Source of the DNA: Hyaloperonospora brassicae
Lineage: Eukaryota > Oomycota > Peronosporomycetes > Peronosporales > Peronosporaceae
NCBI GenBank assembly: GCA_947650285.1
Contig: CANTFL010001426.1
Coordinates: 248,001-312,000 of the forward strand
DNA length: 64,000 nucleotides
Direction: 5' to 3'
In this document: positions 23,640 through 34,589 of the stretch, in pieces
Layout: each line of letters starts with the position of its first letter
Numbering within the stretch: position 1 is the first letter of the stretch
Translations under genes and position numbers: made by a program
Notes under the pieces: model-generated
Told to the model about the DNA's origin: nothing
Databases searched by the model: none
The model's input: the letters and a program-made list of their open reading frames with translations, nothing else

Positions 23640-24701
23640 ATGAACATGTTGAATGATGAAGAGACCTTTTACGCCACGCGTGAAGGGTTTACCCATTTGA
23701 GTGACATCGAATGGAGTGCGGTAGAACGAATGAGTTCTACTGTAGGCGAGTTCGCCATAAGCGCCATATTGGAGTCTCTAGACAGAAACCAACAACATGC
23801 CGCTATCGCCAAGTTCATTTAACATGAACTTGTCGCCGAAAGGGAGAAAGTAGCCTTGCTTCACCATCAAGGCTCTCAACAGGCCGAGCAGTTGAGAGAA
23901 CTCGGTGCTCAACAGACAGAGCTGTTGAGACAGCAGCAATTCCATGCTGCTGTGGGCGGGACGGCGCATGCGCGCCGTCCCGAGGTCATGAAGGTTGACA
24001 TCTCCAAGTACAGTGGAGTCCCGGAAGACTCCCTGTTGCTGTGGTTTGTCGAACTCGACAGAGCCCCAAGGGCTCGTCGCGTCGAAGATGAGCAAATGAA
24101 ACTTACATTTGCTCAAACCCACTTGGCAGGGCGTGCCAAAACTTGGTCCCTGGGCCTCGAGAGTAGCGACCCACATGTGTTTAGGTCGCTAGATGACTTC
24201 AAGTCCCGGCTCAGACAAACGTTTGAGCCGCCACAAGCTGAGTTCAGGGCTCGTTCTGAGCTCCTGAAACTCAAGCAGGGTAAGCGTGATGTGCACGCTT
24301 ACGCTCAACATATACGACTCCTCGCGAGTAGTATAATTGCTAGCCCAGTTCATGAACACACGTTGATTACGGTGTTCATGCAAGGGCTCACAGAAGGGCC
24401 CGTCAGGAGACACCTGTTCCGCCTTGAGCTGAATACGCTTGAAGAAGCGATATCAGCCGCGGAACAGGAAGACTTTAGCATGAGACAGGCTCATGCTAGC
24501 TCAAACTCTTACCGTCCACTGAGACGACAAGAGATCGGAGGTCAGGATTTAATGGACCTCTGCTATGTTGAGAGCGAGAGACCTCGCTCTTCAAACAACA
24601 AGCGATTGCAGAGGTGCAATCGCTGTCGAAAGTTAGGGCACTACGCATACGAGTGTAGTGCTCCACGCCCAGTACCAAACAGTACTGGGCGAAATGGATG
24701 A
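23640..24701 (+). pseudogene. Gag polyprotein of family-1 element D/B (one stop codon)
   Basis: A 353-codon frame from the ATG at 23640 (MNMLNDEETFYATREG) to the TGA at 24699-24701, with one TAA at codon 61 (23820-23822). Order: N-terminal helix; Gln-rich coiled coil (about residues 70-105); capsid-like core with LWFVELDRAPRARR, GRAKTWSLGLES, LRQTFEPPQAEFRARSEL and YAQHIRLLASSI; then a CX2CX4HX4C zinc knuckle CNRCRKLGHYAYEC near residue 325. Gag assembles the cytoplasmic particle and packages element RNA. The coding sequence is packed with perfect short hairpins, and the single stop lies in the loop of one of them. Pol follows in another frame. Confidence 0.88.
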
Positions 24702-24783
24702 CCATTCGCCAGAAAGGGCAATGGGCGTGGGTCCACCGCTGTTGCGAAGCCGCAACAGCGAGACTAACCATAAAAAAATAGTC

Positions 24784-25477
24784 GGGGTCAGTAGGGGCGG
24801 AGCGCCCTACTGATCCAGCAAACTCAAGAGAATTTGCAAATCTCTTGAAGAAAGTTGCTCCAGATACACAATCATTGTGTGTCTCTGCACCTGGTGATGA
24901 CGTTTCGCTCATCACCTTGAAGCTGGAAGCGACAAATGATTTGTCGCTTCGTGCCCTAGTAGACTATGGGGCGTCGAACAACTTTGTTCGTCGCCAGTCA
25001 CTAGAGGGTCGTAGGCTCAAGTTCGTTGAGCGCGACATTCCCCTCACAAGGATGACGGTGCGCCTTGCAACAGGCGCATCGATTACCGTTAAGAAAAGTG
25101 TAGTAGGAATCCACTACACGCTAGAGGGCAAACAGTACGATGATGACTTCATCGTATTGGATCTGGATGACAAATTTGATGTCATCCTGGGATTACCTTG
25201 GCTCAGAAAGTACGAGCCAAGGGTGATCTGGCAGCATCGATCCGTGAAGATGCCTGCCGCTTGTTCATTAGATGGCCATATGATGAACGCCACAAAGCGT
25301 CCACAAGCGTGTGGATGTTCTGCGAGTGAGTGCGATGGCCTCACTTGCGGTCCGGTCGTTAGCACGAATGCACAAGATCACAGTGTAGTTGATCACTACA
25401 CTGTGGATGACATGATCTTAGGGAGGGCAAGAAACACCGGAATTTACGCCCACCGGTGGCTCAATAAAAGTCTTGTT
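24784..25477 (+). pseudogene. Retropepsin-like aspartic protease of element D/B
   Basis: Open frame in the -1 phase relative to Gag, following it after about 80 bases. The active-site region is ALVDYGASNNFVRR (near 24955), with Tyr where Ser/Thr is usual after the Asp. Later motifs are VGIHYTLEGKQYDDDFIVLD and FDVILGLPWLRKYEPR, the conserved C-terminal ILG.P...... of retropepsins in gypsy elements. The enzyme would cleave Gag and Pol in the particle. After 25480 stops appear, and the element ends at an inversion breakpoint near 25640-25690. The rest of pol lies at 36590-32325 on the other strand. Confidence 0.85.
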
Positions 25478-25639
25478 TAATCCTAGCTGTAGAGTCACAC
25501 CGGCACCTGCAGTCGGCCACTGCAGCTGAAGCTAGCAAGTTGTCTCAACCGGTTAAGACACGAACCGCCAAGGACAGCTCAGCGAACTCGGTAAAGTCAA
25601 ACAAGAAATCCCTCCTTCCAGAGAAGGACACAGTTTAAT

Positions 25640-25700
25640 GGATTTGAAAGCTGGCTGCGGTGCAATTCAAGTCAGGACCTTCCATTTTTTTCAAGCACAG
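25640..25700. other. Left breakpoint of an ~11-kb inversion
   Basis: Family-1 sequence, with its typical hairpins, ends here and LINE-derived sequence begins. The missing 3' half of the element is found reversed at 36590-30796. The exact base was not resolved. Confidence 0.55.
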
Positions 25701-27120
25701 CGACTAGCGCACGCGAACAATTCGTGACCTAGAGGGCCTGCTGGTCGGTGGTATCCCAGTCGCCGCGGCAGCTCCACTAACAGACACGAATGCCACGTCG
25801 CTGATGACCTTGAAAGAGCAGACTCTTGTTTTGGCACGGTCGCAGCAGAAGGACCCCAAAAAGAGGTCGATGTTCTTACTTCGACTGCTGCGGAGACGAA
25901 GCGCACTGCATACTACATGCGAGATTGCTACGTCGAGGCTCACGCTCATGCGTTCGAAGAGTAAATTGCTCATGAGACAATTACGGGTGGGGACCCAACC
26001 GCTCTTGACGATGAAGATAAAGGATTGCTTGTATTGGAGTACGAATACTGAACCACCAGTGCAGCGGCGAACCGCGCTACGGCGCATGCATCGAGGGCAA
26101 AGAACACACTAAAATATTGACAAGTCATTTTGCAAGATCAAACGTAAACCGAAGCCTGCGGTAGATTTTAAGGTTCCGCAAGTTTAACCCCGCCGAGCGC
26201 GATTTCTGCTGAGTTGGCGGATAAGGAGCGATAGAAGAGCCACTCGACCAATGAGCGTTTGTTGTCTTCTTTCGTTCGCCGCAAACGTAGCGTATCCAAC
26301 GCCACCTTCGGAAAGGGTTCGGCTGAATGAGTACTGCCTATCCAACGCCGGCGGACATGATTCCTACGGGACCTCAGGATTCAGATGGACAAAATGGTCA
26401 TAATTATGATGTCACTATGGCAAAAAGTACAGTTACGTTTGCAAATACCATGTCCATGGGTGATTTGGTTGGAGGGGCGGTAACTCCGCCATCCTGAGCC
26501 GCTAGTGTTCCCATCACAGGGGAGCCAGCTAAGGCGGTTGAAAACGAGCTTCAGGTCGCGTCAGGCATAATAGATGACCATGATCAAGGTAGCAATTCTA
26601 TGCCGTTACATCCTATGAAGTGCCGAGACGACCAGAAAACCTAAATTGCGTTACAAACTCCTATGAGTCACTTTCGCACACCTGATGCTCACGACCAGAC
26701 CTTACGAGAAACTAGGGTGCGCAAGATCCCGAAAAGTGTCTATGCTGCAGTAGCAGATACTGCCATGCCTGAGAGTACGACATAAATTTCCGCAAACAAA
26801 AATGTAATTTGGGCATGGATACTCAAGCACAAAGCAATGACTGCACTACCGGCTAAGATTCCGGTTGTGCTTAAGGGATAAAATGCCTGGACCGACTCGC
26901 GTGTGATGGATCTGGCGGTATTTAAGAGTAGTCTGCCGTGCCCGGTTGCTTATGTCGCCTCGATGCCGGAAGAAACTCTGCGAGATTTTAAACATACCAT
27001 TTGCATCAAACCCCAACAGGCTGTGATCCGTTTGCAAATCACCTACGCAAATGCAGGTCGTCGAGAGCTGTGCACGGGGTGGGCCGCGACGGATGATGAC
27101 CAAGTCGGCCAAACTTGACG
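25690..27120 (+). pseudogene. LINE ORF1 relic
   Basis: Broken plus-strand reading with coding-like blocks. TRTIRDLEGLLVGGIPVAAA lies near 25710, AETKRTAYYMRDCYVEAHAH near 25895, FVRRKRSVSNATFGKGSAE near 26270, MSTAYPTPADMIPTGPQDSD from 26327, and MDLAVFKSSLPCPVAYVASM near 26905. Stops separate them. The assignment as ORF1 of a non-LTR element comes from its position before an APE endonuclease and RT. No nucleic-acid-binding motif is clear. Confidence 0.5.
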
Positions 27121-27177
27121 AAAACGACTGATAATATCCAACTATAGAGATGCATAAGTAAACTACAGCCGGAGCTA

Positions 27178-27911
27178 ATGTTTACGACTGTTGTCAATCA
27201 GATAGCTGACTTGGATCATTGGAGATCCCTTTACGTATTGTGCTTGTCACTACCGAATCTCGAACCCGTTGAGGACGAGACGAACGTGGAGTTGCCGCAG
27301 ACGAAGGCAGTGCTGTATCACCTCTCCAAAGAGGTGCGCACGGCCGTTTCCAGCCTTATCTGCAAACCTGGCAACTGGATAACAGTGATTGACCTTATCG
27401 GTCGCGGTGGTCAAGTGCTTGAACCTTAGTATAGAGGGCATCTTGGCTGAGGTACGGGATGAATCGGCAAGGAACGTATATCGTTGGCCTTCCTTTCTGG
27501 ATCCCGTATGAAACTTCTTTCGATCAACAGGACTGGAATCCACCAGTTCACCTTAATACGTCCGGCTGCCACCGACTTCTTCGTGGCCTTGTATTGAAGA
27601 CATCGCGTCGAATGCGCAAAAACAGCATCGGTCCCCATTTCCAGAATGTCTTGGAGTTTCCCAAACAACCGGAACGCTGCGCCGAGTGGTTTGGTCGCTT
27701 CGACAGCGCGAAACAAGGGGATCCATTATTTTGGTTCTTTTACAATAAACTCGGGTCAATATCGATGAGTCGGAAACTATGTAAAATCTGTACATTGCTA
27801 TATGCAGATTTGTGGTCAAGCCTGGGCGCACACTGTGGACAGAGTCTGAGCACCGTTGTGCAGGCGTGGAAATTTATTAAACCCATACCCATTAGGATAT
27901 TGAATCCGTGA
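27178..27911 (+). pseudogene. LINE relic between ORF1 and the endonuclease
   Basis: Two plus-strand blocks, 27178-27429 (SLPNLEPVEDETNVELPQTK) and 27459-27911 (QGTYIVGLPFWIPYETSF, ERCAEWFGRFDSAKQGD). The second may hold a decayed Cys cluster of ORF1. Not resolved further. Confidence 0.4.
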
Positions 27912-27929
27912 CATACAGAGCAGTGTACA

Positions 27930-28260
27930 CCCCATTAAATCGCTGTTCGAATTACGATCATGGGTAACCCCATTATTGTGGTCAACTTATACGCTCCAAG
28001 CAATAAGCCTATCCGAGAGGCGCTTATCGATCGGCTACTACATCTGCTCATAGGATACGATGGACAGATTTCAATGAGAGGGGACTTCAGCTGCACGTTT
28101 GTTACGCGACTTGACCGTTCTTTATCTCGATGCCGGGAAAACATGACTCGTTGGCGCTCAAACGGCTTCTCGGTCAGGCTCAGCTTAGCGATGTTTTTAA
28201 AGGTGCCATAAAGCTAGCAGAAGAAGAAAGAGCCATACCATCATTTTAGGCGTCGTCTAA
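27930..28260 (+). pseudogene. LINE ORF2 apurinic-type endonuclease fragment
   Basis: Contains IIVVNLYAPSNKPIREALID and YDGQISMRGDFSCTFVTRLD. This matches the central APE-endonuclease order (VNLYAP..., then a GDFN-like box, here GDFS, followed by LDR). In non-LTR elements this domain nicks target DNA to prime reverse transcription. Frameshifts follow, with RRSWDLL-like remains up to about 28320. The upstream part of the domain is not recognisable. Confidence 0.7.
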
Positions 28261-29380
28261 CACTAAATTCTACACCTTGCCAGGCGGTGGATTGGCTAGT
28301 TCTCGACTGGATCGGTGGTATGTGAGTTCTTTACATGCTTATTGAATTTGAGACGTTGACATGTCAGTGTCAGGTCCATATATGATCAAAATGAAATTAG
28401 TAACCGGATCGGAGCGCCAAGTACTATTAAGCGCGTTCGTACGCCGAGGCGAGTATATCCTGTTCCCCAATTTGCGCACAAAACTTTAATAGCAAAATAA
28501 TTGTGGCCATTGCGCTCACACAGCTTCGAGTCGAATATACTACATCTTTTCCGACGTCAGACTATAGCACAGCTTGACTCTTGGCCAACTGGTAAGAAGA
28601 TTGGAAAATCAGTCTCCGCAAGGTTCTTTTGGTGACGCTCAAAAACGCTCACCAAGATTTGAAGAGAAGCTATAGGCAGCGGCTAAGTCGGCTATATGCT
28701 TGGTTAAATACAGCACTAGTAGAGGCACGTTTGACAGCTTACTCACTAGCACCTTCCTCCGAATATTGCGTTCCCCCAATCATCGCGATAATCCTGCAGA
28801 CCTTCGTCGTAGTGTAGCGTAGTGTCGACGTTTTCGGAAGAGATCGAAGAAGAAGAGATTTCTTCTGCAGCACACCTTTTCTACAAGCAAGACATCTCGC
28901 CGAATCTACGCCCGAGTGGCGACTAAACTTCAGAACATTACCATTGTACCTTCAGGAGGAAACGTCATAGTTGATTCGAACCGGTCTTAAGATTTGGTTG
29001 ATGAGGTCGTTGACGGCTGAGAGACTATTATGGCTCATTATTTTGCCTGTCCCGAGGCAACGTACGCATTTATGGACAGGGTTTCGCCGCCGGATTAAGT
29101 TGATGAATATGCTGTGACAGCTGAATTTGATCCGGAAGATGTGAGCGCGCCTTTAATGCGGCTTAAACGCGGAAAAATTAGCGGGGCTAGATGAAATTAG
29201 CATCAAGTTTTTACATAGATTACGCTGATGAACTCACGCCTGTACTCGCTGTCTTTTACACCAGATGGATCAATTGCAGTGCGTTGTTAGCGTCATTTGG
29301 TGAAGAGAACATATAATCTTTAAAGAAAACGGCGGCATACGCATCAGCGCTTGATCATTGCCCAATCGCGATGCTAATTA
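28261..29380 (+). pseudogene. Decayed LINE ORF2 middle region
   Basis: Joins the endonuclease and RT relics on the same strand. Only isolated coding-like fragments, with no firm motif. Confidence 0.35.
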
Positions 29381-30250
29381 GTGAATAAATTTGTAAATAT
29401 AAATTCTCTCGTTTCGGATGCGGACGGTGATGTAGTATCTCGTTCTTTCATCTCAAAGTGGCTTTTCCCGAGCCGATCAATTCATACGGCTCTTGACATC
29501 TTTACGACCGCTCGCAAATCTGCAGCTTCGGACAGTGATTTACATGGTTTAATTGTCCTGCTTCTTAATTTTGCCAAGGCAAACGATACTCTGCAACGGC
29601 CATCTTTGATTTCTGCTCTTTCATGGCTTAGCTTTTCGCCTTAGCTTATATCGGTCGTGGCGGTATTACAATCTGATACGACGTGCCGATTTCCTGTGAA
29701 CGGGAACCGCTCCAATAGCCGTGGTGTTCCCTGTGGAATTGGTCAAAGGTTCCTCTTGGCGCCTCTGCTCTTTTGTCTCGCTCTCAATAGTGTCTATAAA
29801 GTGATCCAAGCACGGCAGACATTTGCGGGGCGCCTTTAACGGCTGGACGACGGACTACTGATCTCATTTTATCAGAATGAGCCGACGATACGGCGGTATA
29901 ACTTTGAGATTGGTCTTCGGTTACACAATTTGAACTATTCTTGACGACTTTGACAGCGTTTCGGGCCTCCAAACTAATCCGGCAAAATCGATAGTCATTG
30001 AGCTCGACCCTCGCGAATCTTATCAGCCGCTTGACGCCTGTGGCATTAGTCTACATTATTCCAGCGCATCGTGCAGGTATCTTGGTGTTCTGGTCGTACA
30101 ACAGGATGCGCTGACCGAAAGCCGGAAGAAAGGTATCCGTTCTCTGTGGGGTTGGCTTGTAATAGCCCTTGAGAAGACTCAAACGGTGGAACAACGCGCT
30201 TAAATATCCAATGCCGTTGCGGTACCCTAAATATCCTACATATCACGGCA
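29381..30250 (+). pseudogene. LINE ORF2 reverse transcriptase relic
   Basis: The 29381-29644 block ends LNFAKANDTLQRPSLISALS, corresponding to RT motif A with its catalytic Asp replaced by Asn in FAKAND. At 29657-29839 follow NSRGVPCGIGQR and LLAPLLFCLALNSVYKVIQA (motif B region). Near 29885 the reading ADDTA is the catalytic motif C. At 29970-30150 follow the thumb-like LQTNPAKSIVIELDP and SCRYLGVLVVQQDAL. Multiple stops. The pattern is that of APE-type LINEs. Confidence 0.75.
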
Positions 30251-30795
30251 CTGTTGCCTTCATCCGTCCGTGATTACACGTTTGCATAGCTATATTCTGG
30301 ATTTGTATGGGGTGTGCGTCATGGCAAGAGGTCCGGCAATGGCCCCCCCCTCTAAGATGGCTTCACCACCGAACCAGAAAGGTGGATTAGATGTGCCATG
30401 TATTTGAAAGGAATTAATGAATATGACGGCGACGACCATCATCTAGTCGCCTGCCACTTCATCTTCGCGCGATTTACTGATTGTTGACTATTTATAAACC
30501 TCTGCTGAGTTGAGACCGTCCTATATCACGCTCTGTTGGACGGCCTACAAGCATTTTATATATCGCGCATCTCTCTTGGACAACTGGGTCCGTGATTGTT
30601 GTGATGTCAGCGGCTTGACACACTCGCCTAATATATATCCAGATATTTGCCTAAGACCATCAAATTTGCATCAAGAGCCGAAGTCAACGATAACGAGGAC
30701 GGTAGTGTCACAATTGATGTTCGCCGGACAATTGATGACAACCTGCGCGCGGGGATGCAGCTCAAGTAGCTTCATCGGGGCGATTTGACCAACGA
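30251..30795 (+). pseudogene. LINE 3' region, cut by a family-1 insertion
   Basis: Broken reading including RASLLDNWVRDCCDVSGLTH and MTTCARGCSSSSFIGAI. It ends at the AACGA (30791-30795) target duplication, immediately followed by a family-1 LTR in minus orientation. Its continuation is probably at 23198-22381 on the minus strand. Confidence 0.5.
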
Positions 30796-31186
30796 TGTAA
30801 CGGGGCACACCCTTGAGTGAACTTAACGCAAGTGTTTCGTTGCCTCGACAGACGTACACGAGGAAAACGAGGAAGCGTAGATAAGGAAAAGTAGAACTGT
30901 TATATCAATATAATTAAGTCTTTAACCACTGTCTCTCTGTTTGACTTAACTTAATTAAACTAATCTAACTCAATGTATGACGACGTCTCGTCACTACTCA
31001 TTGCGCGCGTCTTGCGGCGATTGGTGGGTTGATATCGTCAAGATATCAACCAACGAGCAGACTCTTTGGTCGACCCATCAATCTCACCACTATTGGTGAT
31101 ATTGTTAAAAGAATATTCAACTTCATATTCTTTATTGTCATTATCTCTCAAATGACAATTTCCATGTAACGGGCTGCCCCGTTGTA
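30796..31186 (-). repeat. Family-1 3' LTR (element D/B)
   Basis: 391 bp in minus orientation, partner of 23204-23595, with terminal TGTAACGGGG at 30796 on the plus strand (the LTR's CCCCGTTACA end). The far end is mutated (CCCCGTTGTA). The polypurine tract AAAGGGGGG precedes it on the minus strand at about 31187-31198. Confidence 0.92.
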
Positions 31187-31316
31187 TCACCCCCCTTTAC
31201 TGATAGTCACCCTGTGACTATCAAAAATATGGCGGCCAACCGTTGGACACCATTGGAACAGGGAACACTTGTTGGGTCCGTTCCATTCACTTTCCACCCG
31301 ACCTCACATAGTTAAC

Positions 31317-32921
31317 ATGTCTATGCGAGGTGACTCAAGACCTACACAGCCCGGTGCTGTGCCAGCCTCTGCAGCAGACGATTCGTCTTCTGATTCTCCT
31401 TCTTCGCCTGCAGCAACAGGTTCTGCAGGTGAACGCGGCACCTCACCGCGTGCGCATGATGGCCCCGACGTTGGGATTATCTATTCTGGCGAGCCAGACG
31501 TATCTGACTCGGGCAATGCTCCAGAGGCGTCTCGCTCACCGGCGACGCCTCAGTATTCGCCAAGGCCACTGCTGAATGAACGGACTCGTGATTTGCATCA
31601 CAGTCTGTTCGGCAGTTACGACGATGATCAGGGTGGTGAGGAATATTACTACTTACCACTGCTGACTCGTGCCCCTTCGCACGAGCGTGATGACGATGGC
31701 GTGAGCCATCGTCAATCCGGGAGCCGTGGTACCAACAAAGGTACCACTGTGAAGCGTGATGAGCTAAAGCCGTGGCGTTTGCCCGAACAACTCATCAATA
31801 GCTTGTCTCATGAGACAAGCCAACACAATCGAATACCCTTATTCGATGCGACTGAGCTTCACGGCTTGAGTCCTAGCGCGAAGAACTTTCGCGCTGAAGA
31901 AGACTTTTATCTCGATGTCTTCCTTAGACATCGATGGTACAATGACAACCAAAAGCGTGAAAAGGCCTCGCTTTTGGCTGCGTGGAACGCCTTCGTCCCA
32001 AACGTAAAGAATTTTGGACGAGAAGGGTGACTCAAGAAACTTGAGGCGACACGCCTCAGATTCGAAAAGCGAACGCCAACCGGTGCTAGGTACCGGTTGC
32101 ACTGTTTATCGAGTGAGGCAGGCATTCCTTGCCTCACATGGGGAGACCCTTGTGCGAGTTGTGTTGACAACTCGCAGCGTGCACATAGGGATGTGTATTC
32201 CCTAGATTCGCCCTGGGGAAGTGCACACATCTTGGCTGAGTTGCGTGACGCGATTGCAAACTTGCAATCCGTCTACAAGCGCCAAAAGCGCGTGTTTGCC
32301 GATGGGCCCGAGGGCTTATCGGATGAGTCTCGTCATATTGGTGAACGAGACCTTCAACATCCATCAACAGCTGAGACCGGGGCTCCCAGCTGTTCCAAGA
32401 GGGTGGATACCCCCGCCGCTGGACGAGGTAGCTCGTCCTTGATTCTGAATCGTCACGGTGATTCAAAATACGCTCCACCAGAAAGCGTTGACCACCGTGA
32501 GCATCCACCAAAGGATGTGGTGGAGGAGGAAAAACCTCCTCCAGATGATTCGGTTCACCATCTCGTCCCTTACGAGATGGACGCGCAATCAACGAATTGC
32601 TGGATGACTTAAAGCACGAGCGCGACTGGTGCTACGCTTTGACCGAAACCGTGCGGAAGAACCGCAAGGATCGCGGGGCTGATCGGGCGATGGATCGCGC
32701 CGATTATTCCGCAGCGCAGCTTCAGGTCGAGCGGGATGTCCGCTCCCTTTTGGCGAGCTTACGACAGCTCGCGGGGAGATCTCTTGGTTGAGTTACGAGG
32801 TATCTTATCCGCGCGACCAGACGGATCGTCTGGAGCGCAACGCAAGAACTTGATGGATGTTCTTGAACGTGGGGGCTATCTTCATCGGAAGAAAAAAGCT
32901 TGTACTGACAGTACGGCCTGA
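31317..32921 (+). pseudogene. Long antisense ORF of family-1 element, copy B
   Basis: Runs against pol from the ATG at 31317 (MSMRGDSRPTQPG), 131 bases inside the 3' LTR, like copy A. The frame is broken by a TGA at 32028-32030, where copy A has Trp, then open to 32612. A shift continues it to 32921, ending KKKACTDSTA. It shares with copy A FRAEEDFYLDVFLRHRWYN, GIPCLTWGDPCASCVDNSQR and GRGSSSLILNRHG. The C-terminal charged region (LDDLKHERDW, LQVERDVRSLLASLRQL) differs in sequence but keeps coiled-coil character and the ending LERGGYL. From about 32325 it overlaps the pol chromodomain and integrase tail on the other strand. Function unknown. Confidence 0.72.
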
Positions 32922-34586
32922 GCCTCACCACGTAAAACTTAGGATGCGTGCGCATCTTACGTGGCAATTCAATCGTGTATGCATTGCCCTCGCGATGCAA
33001 CACTCGAAATAACCCAATTTACTTCGGCAGTAGTTTACTACTTCCAACACTAGTGACTGCATGTCCAGGTAGGTTTACCGTAGACAGTAGTACTAGGTCG
33101 TTAACTTCAAATGAAAGAACATTTGCTCTTCCATTCTTTTCTGCGTTCCGTTTCTGACGGTCCACCGCGTTTGCGATGGAGTCCTGAACGAAACGGACTA
33201 CCTCCTCTTGAGTCAGGAGGAAGTTTTCTGCTGACTCTTTGTTTTGACTTTCAGTGCGCTTCATGCGCACTGCTAAGAGATTGCTCTCTTCTTCAGCGAG
33301 GTTGTCTTCTTCCTCGCTGGCATTGTCGTTGACGATGCTGAATATACCAGCATCGTCACCACCATCCGAGTCAATAATAGCGTCGTCGCTATTATTGTGG
33401 TGATCTTGCTCACCGATGTCGACCTGATCGACATCGGCATCATACGCAACGACGTTAGCGTCGGCACGTGATGAGCAATAGCCAAAAGGGTATATGCTTG
33501 AGCGAGTCCCTACCCCCTTATCCAAGAGTCACACTCTTAAAAGGCGGGAACACGTGGATGGCGTAAGCAATTCACGTAAAATGGTGTGTGCTGGGTAAAA
33601 GCATCCACCGAATTACTGATGGCAAATTCCACCATGAGAAGGAATTCGCTCCAACTCGGAAACGAATGGACATATCCTCGAAGGATCTCTTCGAGGACAC
33701 GGTTCGCACGTTCCGTCTGACCATCTGTTTCTGGATGGTTAGAAGTAGACATCTTCAATCGTGTTACAAGATAACGGAACACGGTTTGCCAAAATTTAGC
33801 CGTGAATCGAGGGTCACGGTCGGATACGAGCTCACGGGGTAACCCGTGAAGTATAAAGACCGTGTCGAGAAAGACACGAGCACAACCTTGAGCCTTGATG
33901 GAATCAGGTACAGCAGCAAGATGCACCATCTTGCAGAATCGGTTAACAAACACAAGAATACCACTATTCTTGCGGTCGTCTACGGGAAACCCGAAGACGA
34001 AGTCCATTGTAACGGACTGCCAGCACTCTGTCGGAACAGGCAGAGGCTTCAATGGCGCACGGGATGAAGGACTAGGCTTCACCCTTTGACAAACCTTGCA
34101 AGCACGTATGTAATTGCGGACAAACTGATACTGGCGTGGCCAGTAAAAGTCACGACTGACCGTGAGGTAAGTCTTTTCTCTACCACGATGGCCGCCTGTT
34201 GGGGCATCGTGACACTCATACATGATGCGTAAACGCAAATCATGATGAGCGGGTACGACGACACGAGGCTTGTCGTCGGCAACAGCTCTATAGAACAGCA
34301 ATCCGTTGCGTGTACCTAAATGATCCGGTGAGGATCGGTACAAAGCCGGTAAATCCCTCATGGATCTACTGGATGGATTCACCAGATGATCCATCAATCG
34401 AAGAAGATCCTTATCTTCCGCGTATGCCTTTCGTACGTCGTCAAGTTTACTTGACGACGGGACACTGACTGACAGTGTCGCAACAGTGGGATTATTCTCA
34501 CTGTTGATTTGTGTGTCCGGATCGAAATAGGGCCGGCGCGAAAGCGCATCATCGACGACGTTAAGTCGTCCTGGTTTATTCTCCAC
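32325..34586 (-). pseudogene. Integrase and chromodomain of element D/B
   Basis: The integrase block at 33537-34586 begins KPGRLNVVDDALSRRPYFDP, the RNase H/integrase link. It has the zinc-finger region YECHDAPTGGHRGREKTYLT, the catalytic core with VTMDFVFGFPVD, LVSDRDPRFTAKFW and the ETDGQTERANRVLEE region carrying the third acidic residue. After a frameshift near 33530 come an acidic linker, SANAVDRQKR-like helices and the GPY/F module (FEVNDLVLLSTVNLPG). A chromodomain follows at about 32330-32520 (GGQRFLVERILNHR, SYLVQRRGYPPSWNSWEPRS). All blocks except the shift are in frame, so decay is light. An antisense ORF covers the last 600 bases. Confidence 0.9.
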
Positions 34587-34589
34587 GGA

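Noticed and set aside
23600..25480. Hairpins as bacterial-type transcription terminators
   Set aside because: They sit inside coding sequence without T-runs, and the DNA is eukaryotic.
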